From NCBI GenBank assembly GCA_905221605.1, contig CAJNDS010002446.1, positions 78,037-142,036 of the forward strand: a stretch of 64,000 bases of DNA. Reading direction: 5' to 3'. How positions within the stretch are numbered: the stretch's first letter is position 1; every line of letters begins with the position of its first letter. The notes beneath the pieces were generated by a model. That model made no database searches. It was not told the origin of the DNA and saw nothing but the letters and a program-made list of their open reading frames with translations. A program made the translations under genes and the position numbers. Below, piece by piece: positions 28,756 to 39,641 of the stretch. This stretch comes from Symbiodinium natans (taxonomy: Eukaryota; Sar; Dinophyceae; Suessiales; Symbiodiniaceae).

Positions 28756-30130
28756 TAGAATTATAGGGTTGTTTAGAGCTTAAGGCTCCAGGGAGGTTTC
28801 AGGATTTTGGATCCTTATATGTGGGCTCAAGGCTGAAAATTGAGGTTTGTTTTGGGCTGTCGTCCCCCCATAATCTGAGCCTGACCTGAACTCCAGAAGC
28901 CCGACACTGAACAATGCAGCCTTAGCCCTAAACTTAAACGTCGACACCCCAACAAACCCCAGGAAACCCACTTGTGACACCTAAACCCCCGACGCATGGG
29001 GAGGGCCGCACGTCAAGCCCGGGGAGGTGGAGACCGTGGCGGACTGCAACGGGCTCAAAGCCTTGGGAGGAGGGGAGGGTCCCGGAGACTCAGGGTTGTC
29101 CCTAAGCCGTAAACCCTAAACCCTGAACCCTAAACCCCAAACCCTAAACCCTAAAACCTAAACCCAAGCCCAAAGTCAGGGTCTTTGGGGTTGTGGGTGG
29201 GAGGGGTTTCGCAGGTTGTGAGGGTTCTGGGAGGTTTGGGACTTTGGTCCTGACGGGTCTGAGGCCTTAAGGATTAAAGCCTTCCGGAATCAGGCGCAAA
29301 CCCTAAACTTCAGGGACTAAGGGCCGGACCATTACGAGAGACCTTAAAGCTGTATCATATAGGTTTAGGGGTGTGCAAGGGTTAAAATGAAGAGACCCTC
29401 CCATGATCCTATGTTAAATTAAACCCTACACCCTACCTAAACTCAGTATTTTCATAGGTACCCTTTATCAAAGGACCCTAACCTCAGGAACCTACCAAAG
29501 AAACTGCCGAACTGTCGGTCAAAGCTGTGAATCTTGAGCTCAGGCTATGGGCTTAGGCCTTGAGCTCAGTTGGTTGCCAATAACAGTAAGGTCCGCCGCG
29601 GGACCACTTTTCACATTGTGCTGCATGGCCTAGACGTTCTGCAAAGCATTTTTGCATGTGAGAGCCGTGCAACATAACTCTGGGCTCCACAATCCAAACA
29701 ACCATTGCCTGCTTGTGGCTTCGTGAGCCAGCAGTGCCACTGGTCCACACCCTACCCTACCAACCCAAGCAGAGGGCCTCCCAGGACGAAGAGGCCGGCG
29801 CTGATTGCCCTGGACCTGCCCCAAGCCGAATTTCTGGCGATGTTCTTTGTCCCCTGAAGGAGGAGTGCCTAAACTGGAGTCTCTGGGTTTCATTGGAGTT
29901 CAGGGCTTGAGGCTCTTGGGGTGCTCTGCAGGCCTCCCTCTGAAGAATCCCAGCCCCGGTTCTGAATAGGGATTCCAGTACCCCGTACCCCCTGTGAAAG
30001 CCGAAAGCCCCTGTTAAGCACTGCTAAATCAAGGACGGCGAGTGCTAGAGGAGACATGCCAAACTCTTAACCTGTAAAGCCCTTGTGTTGGGGCTGCCAA
30101 CGTCCTGATGTTGACAGCCGGGATGTCCGT
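28756..30130. other. long segment with little recognised
   Basis: A CCCTAAA remnant at 29105-29165. Frames at 29553-29910 on both strands are moderately protein-like but without splice or start support. No gene called. Confidence 0.4.
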
Positions 30131-30153
30131 CACTCTTGCTGCTTGTGGCCCTC

Positions 30154-30203
30154 TAATATATATATATATATACATGTGCATATATTTATATACACATATA
30201 CAG

Positions 30204-30234
<31 letters not shown>

Positions 30235-30325
30235 CACAAGGTATGTACATATATATATGTATATATATATATACATACATACATACATACATATATATAT
30301 ATATATGTGGTACCCCCCCCCCCCC
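30154..30325. repeat. (TA)n/(CATA)n microsatellite with poly-C
   Basis: TATATA, TACATA blocks and a C-run at about 30314-30327. Tyr/Ile-rich frames across it are artefacts. Confidence 0.95.
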
Positions 30326-30461
30326 TCCCCCGCCCCCATGTACCCACGCCTTTGAATCTCAGCTTCTGCAGAAAGGCGTGGGTCATTGGGATCGGGTGAG
30401 TGCCTCAAACTCTGTAATACGTATATTTAGTATACATAAGCACGTAAGTTTCGCTCCGGAA

Positions 30462-30655
30462 CAAGATGAAACAAGATGAAACACATTCAAATGCATTCAA
30501 AGCGCATTCAACTTGAATGTGCTCTTGGATTCAAGATTCAAGATTCAAGACTCAAGATGCCCGGGCAAGTTCTCCCAGGCACCTTGAGTCTTGAATCTTG
30601 AATCCAAGAGCGCATTCAAGTTGAATGCATTTTGAATGCGTTTCATCTTGTTTTG
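30462..30655. repeat. long hairpin, arms of about 80-90 bp
   Basis: The left arm (CATTCAACTTGAATG, CTTGGATTCAAGATTCAAG) and right arm (CTTGAATCTTGAATCCAAG, CATTCAAGTTGAATG) are inverted copies around a short loop near 30560-30575. The arms differ by one extra internal TTCAAGA unit. Confidence 0.85.
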
Positions 30656-30983
30656 AATCGGTGTCATCTTGCTGCATCAAGGAAATAAGCTTTCGGGAAA
30701 GGGGTCCCACCCTTATGGGCTTAGCGCTTTAGGATTTGAAGGGCATTAAGAAAAGAAGGTTTCGGGATCCCGATGGAGGCTTAAGTTTAGGGAAAAGCCG
30801 CTGTCTAGGCCCTAAGCCACACGCAGTCCCACGATGTAGGGCGCAGGGTTTCGGATTCACTTAAGGTTAGGGTTTAGGATTTAGAGGGCTTAGAGTTAGG
30901 GGGGTTTAGGATTTAGCGGGTTTAGAGTTAGGGGTTTAGGCTGCAGACGTTAGGATTTGGGGCTCTCCTAGGGACTCTCCTCT

Positions 30984-31456
30984 TTCAGACTTACGGACCC
31001 CTCTTGGGGCTTAGAGAACAGGACTTTGGGAAAAATATTCTGGGAACAAGCTGGGGAAGGTGTCGGGATCCCACCCTTTAGGGCTTAGCGAAAAGGATTT
31101 AGGGAATAGGAACTGTGTTTTAAGACGTAAGGGATCCCTCTTTAGGGCTCGGGAATAGGATTTGAGAGTAAATACAAGGGAGTAAGATTAAGGGATCCCG
31201 CTCTTTAAGATTTTAAAGAAAAGACTGAGGCAATAAAAGTCATTTTTGCTTTCGGATTTAGGCTTAAGTTTAAGGTTTGGGGGCGGACCCCCTCTTTGGG
31301 GCTTAGGGAAAAGGACTTAGGGAAAGATATTCAGGGATTAAGATGGGGAAGAAGATTTCGGGATCCCACCCTTTAGGGCTCAGCGAAAACGAATTGGTGA
31401 ATAGGAGCTGCTTTTAAGATGTAAGGACACCCTCTCTAGGGTTCGGGAATAGGATT
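30984..31456. repeat. direct repeat, about 302-bp unit, two copies
   Basis: Shared blocks GGCTTAG..GAA, GGATCCCACCCTTTAGGGCT and GGGAATAGGA occur about 302 bp apart (30984 and 31285; 31069 and 31371). A weaker third match starts at about 30703. No coding signal. Confidence 0.75.
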
Positions 31457-31540
31457 TTTTAGGGTTTAGGGTTTAGGGTTTAGGGTTTAGGGTTTAGGGG
31501 TTAGGGGTTAGGGGTTAGGGGTTAGGGTTTAGGGTTCAGG
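31457..31540. repeat. telomere-type array at a repeat inversion point
   Basis: TTTAGGG and GGGGTTA units between the direct 302-bp repeats and an inverted copy. Confidence 0.9.
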
Positions 31541-31555
31541 GTAAGATCAAGGGAT

Positions 31556-31735
31556 CCCCCAAGTCCTCTGTGCTAAATCCTAAAGAGCCGGATCCCCAAA
31601 TCTTACTCCCTCCGTATTTCCTTAATTTCATTTCCCAAAGTGTGTTCCCTAATCCCTGAAGAGGGGGGTTCCTTCATTCCTATGGAGGAGAGCCCCTAGA
31701 TGCTAAAAACAAATCCTATTCCCGAAGTCCTAAAA
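31556..31735. repeat. inverted copy of the 302-bp repeat
   Basis: The reverse complement contains AAATACGGAGGGAGTAAGAT and GGATCCGGCTCTTTAGGATT, matching 31170-31215 of the direct copy. Confidence 0.65.
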
Positions 31736-31792
31736 ACCCAGATTTTCCGGAAATATTAGGGAATGTCAAGCACAAAGCGCGGGTACATGAAG

Positions 31793-31830
31793 GGGTGGGG
31801 GGGGGGGGGGGGGCATATATATATATACAT
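31793..31830. repeat. poly-G run and (TA)n
   Basis: About 17 G followed by CATATATATATA. Confidence 0.9.
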
Positions 31831-32429
31831 ATATGAAATTGCGGCCTGGACATACATGACGCGGGAAGACTTTTCCAGTCTGGCTGCATTGCGGGGAACG
31901 TCATTAAGGCACTCCGAACCTACGGCATGGTTCAAGGTAGAAATCAGCCATCGCACAAGCTTTGAGTCTACACATGGAGCCCAACAAAAGCGCACACAAG
32001 CCCAGAATTCAACCTAGGTAGCATTTTGCAGGCGATTACGATACGACCTTTGCTTGGAGTCGAGGTCACCTAAAGGACTCAAGCCAATGGCTTGGAATCA
32101 GCAATACTCTAAACTCCAAACCCTACGTCTAGGCTTTGGCGCTTGGAGCGCAACGCCTAGGTTGCTTCTACTTGCTGAAGAACTCCCCAAAAAAAGGTAT
32201 TCTTCCTTATAGGGGTCATATAGGGTTTTTTATCTTTTCTGCTTCGGGTGGCTTTTTAGCAAATAGCAGGTAAAAACCCGAAAATCCCATGTTTGTCCCG
32301 ACCCTGCCTGGGCTTGAGAGCTCCCCCAGCAGATTCCGAAACCTGCGCTTGGGGGGGCATTTGGGGCCACTTGGGGCCACTCCGACCCTACACGCTCCCA
32401 AACCGATGCTTGCGGCTTATAAGGGTCTT

Positions 32430-32555
32430 AGGGTTTAGGGATTAGGGTTTGGGGTTTGGGGTTTGTGGTTTAGGGTTTAGGGTTTAGGGTTTCGGGTTTA
32501 GGGTTTAGGGTTTGGGGTTTGGGGTTTGGGGTTTGGGGTTTGGGGTTTGGGGTTC
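32430..32555. repeat. TTTAGGG/GGGGTTT array
   Basis: About 17 units, half GGGGTTT. Confidence 0.9.
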
Positions 32556-32578
32556 TTGAGGCTTATAGACTTATGCCT

Positions 32579-32697
32579 GGGCATGTTCCCCCTTAAATTA
32601 ACAGCCCTTAGTAGGGATTGTAATAGGGAGGGGTACTATAATTTATAATCCCTATTACGGACTGACGGACTGTTAGTATAAGGGGGAACATCCCAAC
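32579..32697. mobile_element. MITE-like element, family A copy 2
   Basis: Left GGGCATGTTCCCCCTTAAAT, right TTAGTATAAGGGGGAACATC followed by CCAA. The inner AGTAGGGATTGTAATAG pairs with the TATAATCCCTATTACGG side. Confidence 0.7.
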
Positions 32698-33229
32698 TTC
32701 TACCTTGTATCCGGTCTATATTCGATCGGACCCTCTAACCCAAAAGAAGCAACACCCCCCCTAAAAAATTAAGGTAATAAGAATAAACGAAATAGAGGTC
32801 TAAGCCTTGAGGGACATGCCAAATCCTAAGCCTGCTTTAAGGGCGTGCTCGCAAAAACCCCAATCACAAAACTGTATGATGGTAGGAACTGAAAGCCAGG
32901 GCAACAGAACTCCCCGAGTCCTCATGGTTGCTGAAAAAAAAACGAAACAGCCGGCGTCGACCCGAAACTATGTGTGGCAGCCAAGAAGTGAAAGCTGCAA
33001 ACCTACGTGTGATCCGGAATCGAAGCTTTTCGCACCTTTGGAGTAGACCCTGGAAAAAAAGTAAATACTTTTTAGGTATAAGTAGCTATAATAGGAACCC
33101 AGAACCATAAAAAGCATTAAAGTATAGTACTCCAAAGCCCAGTTTTAGCATGGAGCAACGGCGCATCAGCTGAAGAGTGTAAGACCATGACAACGGCACA
33201 TCCCAAGCGTAAAACTGCAGGAGGACGAC

Positions 33230-33315
33230 CCTAAACCCTAAACCCTAAACCCCAAGCCCTAAGCCCTAAACCCTAAACCCTAAACCCGAAACCCGAAACC
33301 CTAAACCCTAAACCT
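33230..33315. repeat. telomere-type array, CCCTAAA
   Basis: About 11 units. Confidence 0.9.
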
Positions 33316-33322
33316 TTCTGAG

Positions 33323-33426
33323 TCTGCGTGCGGTTTACATGGACCTTCTTCGATCCTACCCGGCCTTGTTGGCGGAGTCCAGGGCTTCGCAGCCTGTCTC
33401 TTTTGTGGAGCTTGAGGCGTCATTGG
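33323..33426 (+). CDS. predicted 104-nt exon (LRAVYMDLLRSYPALLAESR)
   Basis: 1 + 34 codons + 1: LRAVYMDLLRSYPALLAESR then ASQPVSFVELEASL. Acceptor TTTCTGAG, donor CATTGG|GTTTGGGG where the array supplies the GT. It has a helical, protein-like composition and is among the best exon candidates. Plus strand, unlike most others. Confidence 0.6.
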
Positions 33427-33520
33427 GTTTGGGGTTTAGGGTTAGGGTTTAGGGTTTAGGGATTAGGGTTTAGGGTTTAGGGTTTAGGGTTTAGGGTTTA
33501 GGTTTTAGGCTTTAGGGTTT
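33427..33520. repeat. telomere-type array, TTTAGGG
   Basis: About 12 units starting immediately at the exon end. Confidence 0.9.
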
Positions 33521-34416
33521 AGGAATTTGTGCTTTGATCTTATAGGGTTTAGTTTAGATTGCTGGGGATTGGTCTCATAGGGTTTGAGCCTGAGGTTTAG
33601 AGAATCTTTTGGGTAGTCGACCCGAGAAATTAGCCCTTTGTGTGTGGTAGGAGGGGGGCCTCGACTATTGGAAGTTCCTTAAGAGGTTAAGGTACCAGAA
33701 AAGAGCCGGATTGGGCTTTGAGAGGGGAGGGAACTTCATGATCGACGACCCCCTGTGTAGGGATGCTCCTGGTCTCAGATGTCTGTATAGGTATACAGCT
33801 AAACGCAAATAGAGGGTATGAATATCAGGGGACCCATGCCACCCTAAAACCCAACGATCTGTTTCAGGGTTTGGGGGGTTTAGGTGTTTAAGGGGGTTAA
33901 GCATGCTTTTGGGACTCAGGGCACTACTGCAACCACAGCTTAGTGGGGCTTTAAGGGGCTTAGGGGGTGTAGAGCTGCAGGGTGTAGAGCATTAGCGCAT
34001 CCTACGAGGCTCAAGAATTGGCAGCGCAGGCGCTGAGGCGGCAAAGCACGTCGCGATTTTTTTGGTCCGTGGAGGTGGGATTCGTAGCTCTCTTCTTCGA
34101 TAGATAAAGGAATGTCAGGGTCTCAGATCTTAGAGCGTACACTGTGGCCTAGCATTTCGAGGTGGGTCGCTTCTTCGGGTCTTCCTCTTGAGATCAACCC
34201 TGAACCCTCCATGGGGACCATAAGCCCTAGGGGAGGTCTGTTCAGGGATGGTTTAGGGTCCCTAAACTCAAAACTTTAAACTTTAACCTTGTAGGTAGTC
34301 CGCCGCTCAGGTAAAAAAAGCGCATGTTCCAAAATGATCTGACCTCGAGCCCACGCCTCCCGCCGGAGTGTGTGTCGGATTAGGCTTAGGGGTCTCCAGG
34401 GTTTGAGGGATAGGGT

Positions 34417-34516
34417 TTGGCTTGCTCCCTTCTCTACTAACAGTCCTTAACAGGAAGTAGCATGGTGGTACTACAATCCCTACTAAGGACTGTTCGAATT
34501 AGGGGGAACATCCCAA
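34417..34516. mobile_element. MITE-like element, family A copy 3
   Basis: CTAACAGTCCTTAACAGG and CCTACTAAGGACTGTTCG pair; right end AGGGGGAACATCCCAA. The left end is more decayed. Confidence 0.65.
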
Positions 34517-34670
34517 GATAGTGTTCCTAAGGAAGAAGTGCTTAGACAATCAACAGCCGCAATGTTCGGAGGGCGCTGGGACGAGGTCATGCACAGCACA
34601 TCCTATGCTGGACGGGCTTCCTCAGGGTCCCGTATCTCGGAAGCGGCAAGAAAGGCCTTTTTCTTTACTG

Positions 34671-34781
34671 GGCTGCACTTAGGAGGGTAGCTATAAATTA
34701 AATTTTTAGCTGCCTTCTTAAGAAACCCAATGAACACCCCAAAAAGGCTAAGGATCTAAAGTTACAGTAAAGAACCACAAG
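34671..34781. mobile_element. dispersed repeat family C, copy 2
   Basis: Matches 11087-11195 with scattered substitutions and a 1-2 base insertion. Confidence 0.75.
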
Positions 34782-34894
34782 GTCTATTGCTTAAAAGCCT
34801 GTCATGTGGAGAACAGCGCGGGCCAGGCTTTTCACTGCTATTCGATGTCAACCCTAAACCCTGAACCCGATGAGATCAATGCAAAAAAAGACGA

Positions 34895-34973
34895 AACCCT
34901 AAACCCTAAACCCAAAACCCAAAACCCAAAACCCAAAACCCAAAACCCTAAACCCTAAACCCTAAACCCTAAG
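34895..34973. repeat. CCCTAAA/CCCAAAA array
   Basis: About 11 units, ending CCTAAG, a possible acceptor. Confidence 0.9.
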
Positions 34974-35071
34974 CTCGGTCGACAGCTGGGACTCTGATGG
35001 GCCACCCTTCGATCACACCCTGCAGGCGCGCATCAGCTGTCGGACCCGGATCAGCCTAAGGACAAAGACCG
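34974..35071 (+). CDS. predicted 98-nt exon (SVDSWDSDGPPFDHTLQARI)
   Basis: 1 + 32 codons + 1: SVDSWDSDGPPFDHTLQARI then SCRTRISLRTKT. Acceptor CCCTAAG contributed by the array, donor GACCG|GTAGAAA. Phase does not join directly to the exon at 33323-33426, so another exon would lie between if they belong to one gene. Confidence 0.5.
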
Positions 35072-35164
35072 GTAGAAACCCTAAACCCTAAACCCCAAAC
35101 CCCAAACCCTAAACCCTAAACCCTGTAGGATTCGGGCATCAGGCTGAGGATTTCTGGGGGTAAG

Positions 35165-35360
35165 GCTTCGAGGTATATGGTCCCTTAGTATGGGGCTATG
35201 GAATGGGGACCCCTTATATGCCCCCTTGTATACACTCTACAACCCCATGGCCCATATTATCGGTTTCGGGTTTAGGGTTTGGGGTTTGGGGTTGGGGATT
35301 TGGGGTTTGGGGTTTCGGAACCTTTAAGGAAGGTAAGGGACCATATTAAAGGCCCATGCA
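35165..35360. repeat. dispersed element interrupted by a TTTAGGG-type tract
   Basis: Flanks resemble 3835-3940 (CCTTGTA, GGCCCATA, GGGACCATATTAA, GGCCCATG). Here a decayed TTTAGGG/GGGGTTT tract (about 35264-35320) sits in the middle. Confidence 0.5.
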
Positions 35361-35432
35361 ACCAACCGCAAGTCGTCGCCTGAGGAAGAAGGGAGATAGA
35401 ACTCTTCCAACCCTAAACCCTAACTCTGGGGG

Positions 35433-35637
35433 TTGTATTTTGGACCCTTGAGGTTGAACCCTTGGGTTTGGGAGACCCTTTCTGAAGATCCTGAAGCTAG
35501 CAAAAAGGGGCATATTTCTGAGTGTGTTGAGGTGAACCTTCGGGGGTACAACCTTGGGGGTGTGAGTCTTCGTGCCTTGGCTAGCCACGTAAAGCCCCAA
35601 CCCTGCTGCCAAGAGCAGTTCAGGGGCCAGATCGGAG
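35433..35637 (+). CDS. possible coding segment, unknown protein
   Basis: Plus-strand frame with WETLSEDPEASKKGHISECV and LRALASHVKPQPCCQEQFRG. The minus strand is also open. No start or splice site is well supported. Confidence 0.3.
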
Positions 35638-35639
35638 AA

Positions 35640-35735
35640 ATCCCTAAACCCTAAACCCTAAACCCTAAACCCTAAACCCTAAACCCTAAACCCTAAACCC
35701 TAAACCCTAAACCCTAAGCCCTAAACCCTAAACCC
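35640..35735. repeat. telomere-type array, CCCTAAA
   Basis: About 13 units. Confidence 0.95.
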
Positions 35736-35940
35736 GAAGTTGGACATCCTCTGACTAACCCCTACCACAGGACCCCCCCCCTACCTGAAGAATCCTAAAC
35801 CCTCAACTCTGAGCCCTGAAACCTAAACCCTGCAAGGTGTCTTGCAACAGAGATGGCTTTGAGGCTCTTAGGGACAGTCCGGAAAAAAACAAACAAAAAA
35901 AAACACAGAAACCCCCGACCCAAATCCCTGAACCAGGAAG

Positions 35941-36096
35941 TCCTGAGACAAACCCTGAACCCCAAAACAACCCAAAACCCAAAACCCAAAACCCAAAACC
36001 CTGAACCCTGAACCCCAAACCCAAAACCCAAAACCAACCCAAAACCCAAAACCCAAAACCCAAAACCCAAAACCCTAAACCCTAAACCCTAAACCC
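35941..36096. repeat. CCCAAAA variant array
   Basis: About 14 CCCAAAA units grading to CCCTAAA. Phe/Gly/Leu-rich frames on the minus strand are artefacts. Confidence 0.9.
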
Positions 36097-36157
36097 TCCG
36101 GCACCGGCCCGAAAAGACTCCAAAAAAAAACAAAAAAACCTTCCACCTTTCCTCAAC

Positions 36158-36278
36158 CCCTCAAACGGAAGGTCTGGGCTTCTCGACAGCTCTGGGTATC
36201 GAGGAGGATCTGGCGCCGTTCGAAGAGGGCCTTGGCCCGGCGATCAGCGATGTCCTGGCGACGTTGAGGCTCGGAGGA
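36158..36278 (-). CDS. predicted 121-nt exon (QRRQDIADRRAKALFERRQI)
   Basis: Minus frame reads SSEPQRRQDIADRRAKALFE then RRQILLDTQSCREAQTFRLR. Acceptor CTCAAG or CCGAG, donor GAGGG|GTTGAGG. Highly charged helical peptide of coiled-coil character. One of the better exon candidates. Confidence 0.55.
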
Positions 36279-37200
36279 CTTGAGGGCTTAGGGTTTGAGG
36301 GTTTAGGGTAGGTTAGGGCTCGGGTTTAGGGAGTTTAGGGAGTCTAGGGAGTCTAGGGTGTAGGGAGTTTAGGGTGTAGGGAGTTTAGGGTTTAGGGAGT
36401 TTAGGGTTTTGCGAGTTTGGGGTTTAGGCCAGTTTTAGGACTTAAGGCTACACGCGGACGTCGTGGAGCCTGCGCGCAGCCTACGTCATGTCGCGTATTC
36501 GTTTCGCGGCACCATTGCGGGCCACAGGACTACGCTGCATGTGCGGCGTTGGGGAAAAAAGTGTGCTGCACAGGGTCATCCGACTCAATGAGACCTACGC
36601 TTGAAGAAACAACTGCAACCTGCACGAACCTCCACGAAGCTGCAAGGCCTGTATGACTGCTGCATTCTGCCGAACCCTTACACCCTCAACCCGAAATCTT
36701 AAACCCTAAGCCTAAACCCTAAACCCGATCTCATTTCAGGTCTCCCGGGTACCCCAACTCCAGAACTCTCTGAATTGGAGGCCTGCTTGATGATCCCGTT
36801 CTCCACAGCTTGGGCCTGCCTTGTTGCGCAAGTTGGGGCTTTAGGGGTTTAGGGTTGGGGGCGGAGAGTTTCGGGTTAAGGGCTTAGGGTTTGGGGTTTC
36901 AGGTCAAGGGCTCTTGGGTTTAGGGCTTGAAGTTTGCGGAAGGTCCAGGCTTTGACCTGCACTTCAGGGTTTGGGGGTTGTTTAGGGGTTCCCCATGACC
37001 CAGGTCCTCGTGGGATTTGTTAACCCTAAACCCTCAACCCTCAACCCTAAGCCCTCAACCCTCAACCCTAAACCCTCAACCCTAAACCCTAAACCCCAAA
37101 CGCGGTGTTGAGGGTTTCAGGGGCCGATCTGCTTGAAGTTTAGGGGGGTCTCAGCAGCCAACGACTTCATCCCCAGGGCCGAATCTCTGATCAACCTGGA

Positions 37201-37577
37201 CCCTAAACCCTAAACCCTAAATACCCTAAATACCCTAAATACCCTAAATACCCTAAATACCCTAAATACCCTAAATACCCTAAATACCCTAAATACCCTA
37301 AATACCCTAAATACCCTAAATACCCTAAATACCCTAAATACACTAAATACCCTAAATACCCTAAATACCCTAAATACCCTAAATACCCTAAATACACTAA
37401 ATACCCTAAATACCCTAAATACCCTAAATACCCTAAATACCCTAAATACCCTAAATACCCTAAATACCCTAAATACCCTAAATACCCTAAATACCCTAAA
37501 CCTTAAACCCTAAACCCTAAACCCTAAACCCTAAACCCTAAGCCCTAAGCCCTAAGCCCTAAGCCCTAAGCCCTTAA
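37201..37577. repeat. (CCCTAAATA)n 9-mer satellite within telomere-type repeats
   Basis: About 31 copies of CCCTAAATA (37218-37500), two with a CACTAAATA variant at about 37340 and 37394, flanked by CCCTAAA and then CCCTAAG units. Leu/Gly/Tyr-repeat frames across it are artefacts. Confidence 0.95.
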
Positions 37578-37582
37578 CCAAC

Positions 37583-37658
37583 CTCCGGAAAGTCAAGTAG
37601 CTGCTGCATGATGCCCTTGCGGCAGAGGTCGAACGTGTCGAAGGAGGGTAGGCACTTC
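37583..37658 (-). CDS. predicted 76-nt exon (KCLPSFDTFDLCRKGIMQQL)
   Basis: 1 + 25 codons: KCLPSFDTFDLCRKGIMQQL then LDFPE. Acceptor CAGCAAG|G, donor CCGGAG|GTTGGT. Good boundaries at both ends. Confidence 0.6.
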
Positions 37659-37784
37659 CTTGCTGGCGTCTTATGGTCTGGGCCCCAAGCCTAAACACTA
37701 AACAGCAAACCCTAAACTCTAAACCCTTCACCCTTCAGGGCCTCGGGTTTCTGTGACTTCTTTGAATATATCTCAGCCACAAGG

Positions 37785-37850
37785 GCCCCCCCCCCCCGGC
37801 GAACCGTTTTTGGGACCTTAGGTTCTAGGGGGAGGGGGGGGGGGGGGGAC
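37785..37850. repeat. poly-C then poly-G runs
   Basis: C-run at 37787-37799 and G-run at 37834-37849, able to pair. Confidence 0.9.
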
Positions 37851-38269
37851 AAGCAGAGTAAGACCCTGAATTTCACCTCACTGCTCGTCCTAGGACAGGC
37901 AAGTCCAGATCTTCAAACTGAACCTGAACCCCCGGAATCCCAAAGGGGAGGATGAGAAAACCCTTAAAAAACCCCAAAAAAACCCCTAAAAATACCCTAA
38001 AATACCCTAACAACAGCTTAAACTACCCAAAAAGGAACTGGAACGAAGGGTGCCTACTCCGGCCGCTGCCTGCTGCTGTGGCACATCTGCCGCATGGACC
38101 CCTTCTCCTTGAAGTTCTCCTGGAGGCACCTGACGTTAGGTGCAGAACTTGGAGCTTCAACCTCAAATAAAACTGCACTGATAAGCCCCCTAAGTCCCCG
38201 AAGTATACAGACCTCCCCGGAGAAAACGACGTGCAAGAGCCTCACAGCACTATGAGAACCTTGGCATTC

Positions 38270-38460
38270 AATGTTTTGCGTTTAGTGGCGTAGTGGTTGG
38301 TGTTCAGTGGGTACTGCCTAGTGTTTAGTCTTGAGCGTGTAGTATTTGGTGCTTAGTGCTTAATTCGTGCTCAGTGCTTCGTGCTTAGTGCTTGGTGCTT
38401 CGTGCTTTTTGCTTCGTGCTTAGTGTTGCGTGTTAGTCTCAGTATTGGTGTGGCAGTGCA
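38270..38460. repeat. GTGCTTAGTGCTT-type degenerate repeat
   Basis: Repeats of GTGCTTAGT / GTGCTTCGT, a 9-mer distant from the telomere unit. Confidence 0.7.
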
Positions 38461-39249
38461 GTAAGCAATACGAAAAGCAGACTAAGGCCAACGGTCTAAA
38501 GAAGAGGAAACGACAACAGCAGACCAGATAAAACAAGCCAAAACTGAGAGGCAGCCAAAAGCTATAGCACAAAAGAACGAGCAGACTTTGAGAAACCCGG
38601 AAAGGCAGTAGGGGATAGGATTGGGGGGGCCCTTGGGGATATAGACCCTCTGAATAAGGTCCCTGTTTAAGAGAGCCAGAAGAGGGTTAAGAAGGGGTTC
38701 CCTTTTAAGGGTCCCCCTTATCCTACCTAGGAGGCAGAGGGAGGCAAAACAGGAACACAAGAGATTGTACTTCGGTCAAGAGTGCAGGATGTAGTGCTTA
38801 GGGTTCAGAGCTTAGAAGAACCCTAAACCCCTCAACTCCCAAACGGCCCACCCTCCAAACTAACCCCCTAAATCCACCCAAAAGTACCCAGATACACCGA
38901 AACAGAATCGCGCACCTCGTGTAGGTGCTACCAGCCACGCGGCAGGGATGGTCCAAGTCCTAGGTCTTTTGAGGGTTCAGGAGTTAAAGCACCAAGCCTT
39001 TCGGCGCAGAGATTAGGATGTATAGGGGTTAGGTTTGATGGCCCATATGTACACAAAGAGTCAGCCCATGCTTATGGGGAATGTGTGCGGCCTCGGAAAC
39101 CATCAACTGCAAAAACCGCCCGCGCTTCGCGGTTTTGGGGCTTTGGAATCCCAAAGTTCATGGGTAGCGAGGAGGGGAAGCAACAAACCCAAATTTTGTG
39201 GGCCACCATGACATGCAAGGCCTCACGATAACCTGATAGATATCGGGAG

Positions 39250-39292
39250 CCCTAAACCCTAAACCCTAAACCCTAAACCCTAAAGCCCCAAG
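39250..39292. repeat. short CCCTAAA array
   Basis: Five units immediately beyond the donor of the exon 39295-39355. Confidence 0.9.
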
Positions 39293-39294
39293 AC

Positions 39295-39355
39295 TTGCAT
39301 TGGGGAAGCCCCGTGCTGCGAGGGCCCATAGCTCATCTGCATCTGTGCAGCGGCG
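39295..39355 (-). CDS. predicted 61-nt exon (AAAQMQMSYGPSQHGASPMQ)
   Basis: 1 + 20 codons: AAAQMQMSYGPSQHGASPMQ. Acceptor GACCTTAG, donor ATGCAA|GTCTTGG. Met/Gln/Ser-rich. Confidence 0.5.
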
Positions 39356-39374
39356 CTAAGGTCCCGAACTAACG

Positions 39375-39430
39375 GTTTTGGGGTTTAGGGCTTAGGGTTT
39401 AGGGTTTAGGGTTTAGGGTTTAGGGTTTAG
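39375..39430. repeat. short TTTAGGG array
   Basis: About seven units. Confidence 0.9.
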
Positions 39431-39641
39431 TCTAGGGCCCAGTACGTCAAACTCCTCGGCACGCTAAAACCCCGAACATGGAGGGTCTATACCGTATCGT
39501 GCAAGCACAAGCCCCCAATATCTTTACGAACATATATGCCGCAGTCTTGTTTCAGGCTTCGGAAGCCCCTAGTTAGATATCTTTGGGACCCGGACAGCTG
39601 CCAAACAAAAAGATACTCACCCCAAACCCTCAACCCGCAAC

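Noticed and set aside
30029-30479. Tyr/Ile-rich frames over TATA/CATA repeats, and the similar ones at 45701-46203
   Set aside because: Low-complexity translation of microsatellites.
37203-37397. Leu-Gly-Tyr repeat protein
   Set aside because: Translation of the CCCTAAATA 9-mer, whose period is a multiple of three.
37021-37577. CRISPR array
   Set aside because: Tandem repeats without spacers, in a eukaryotic context.
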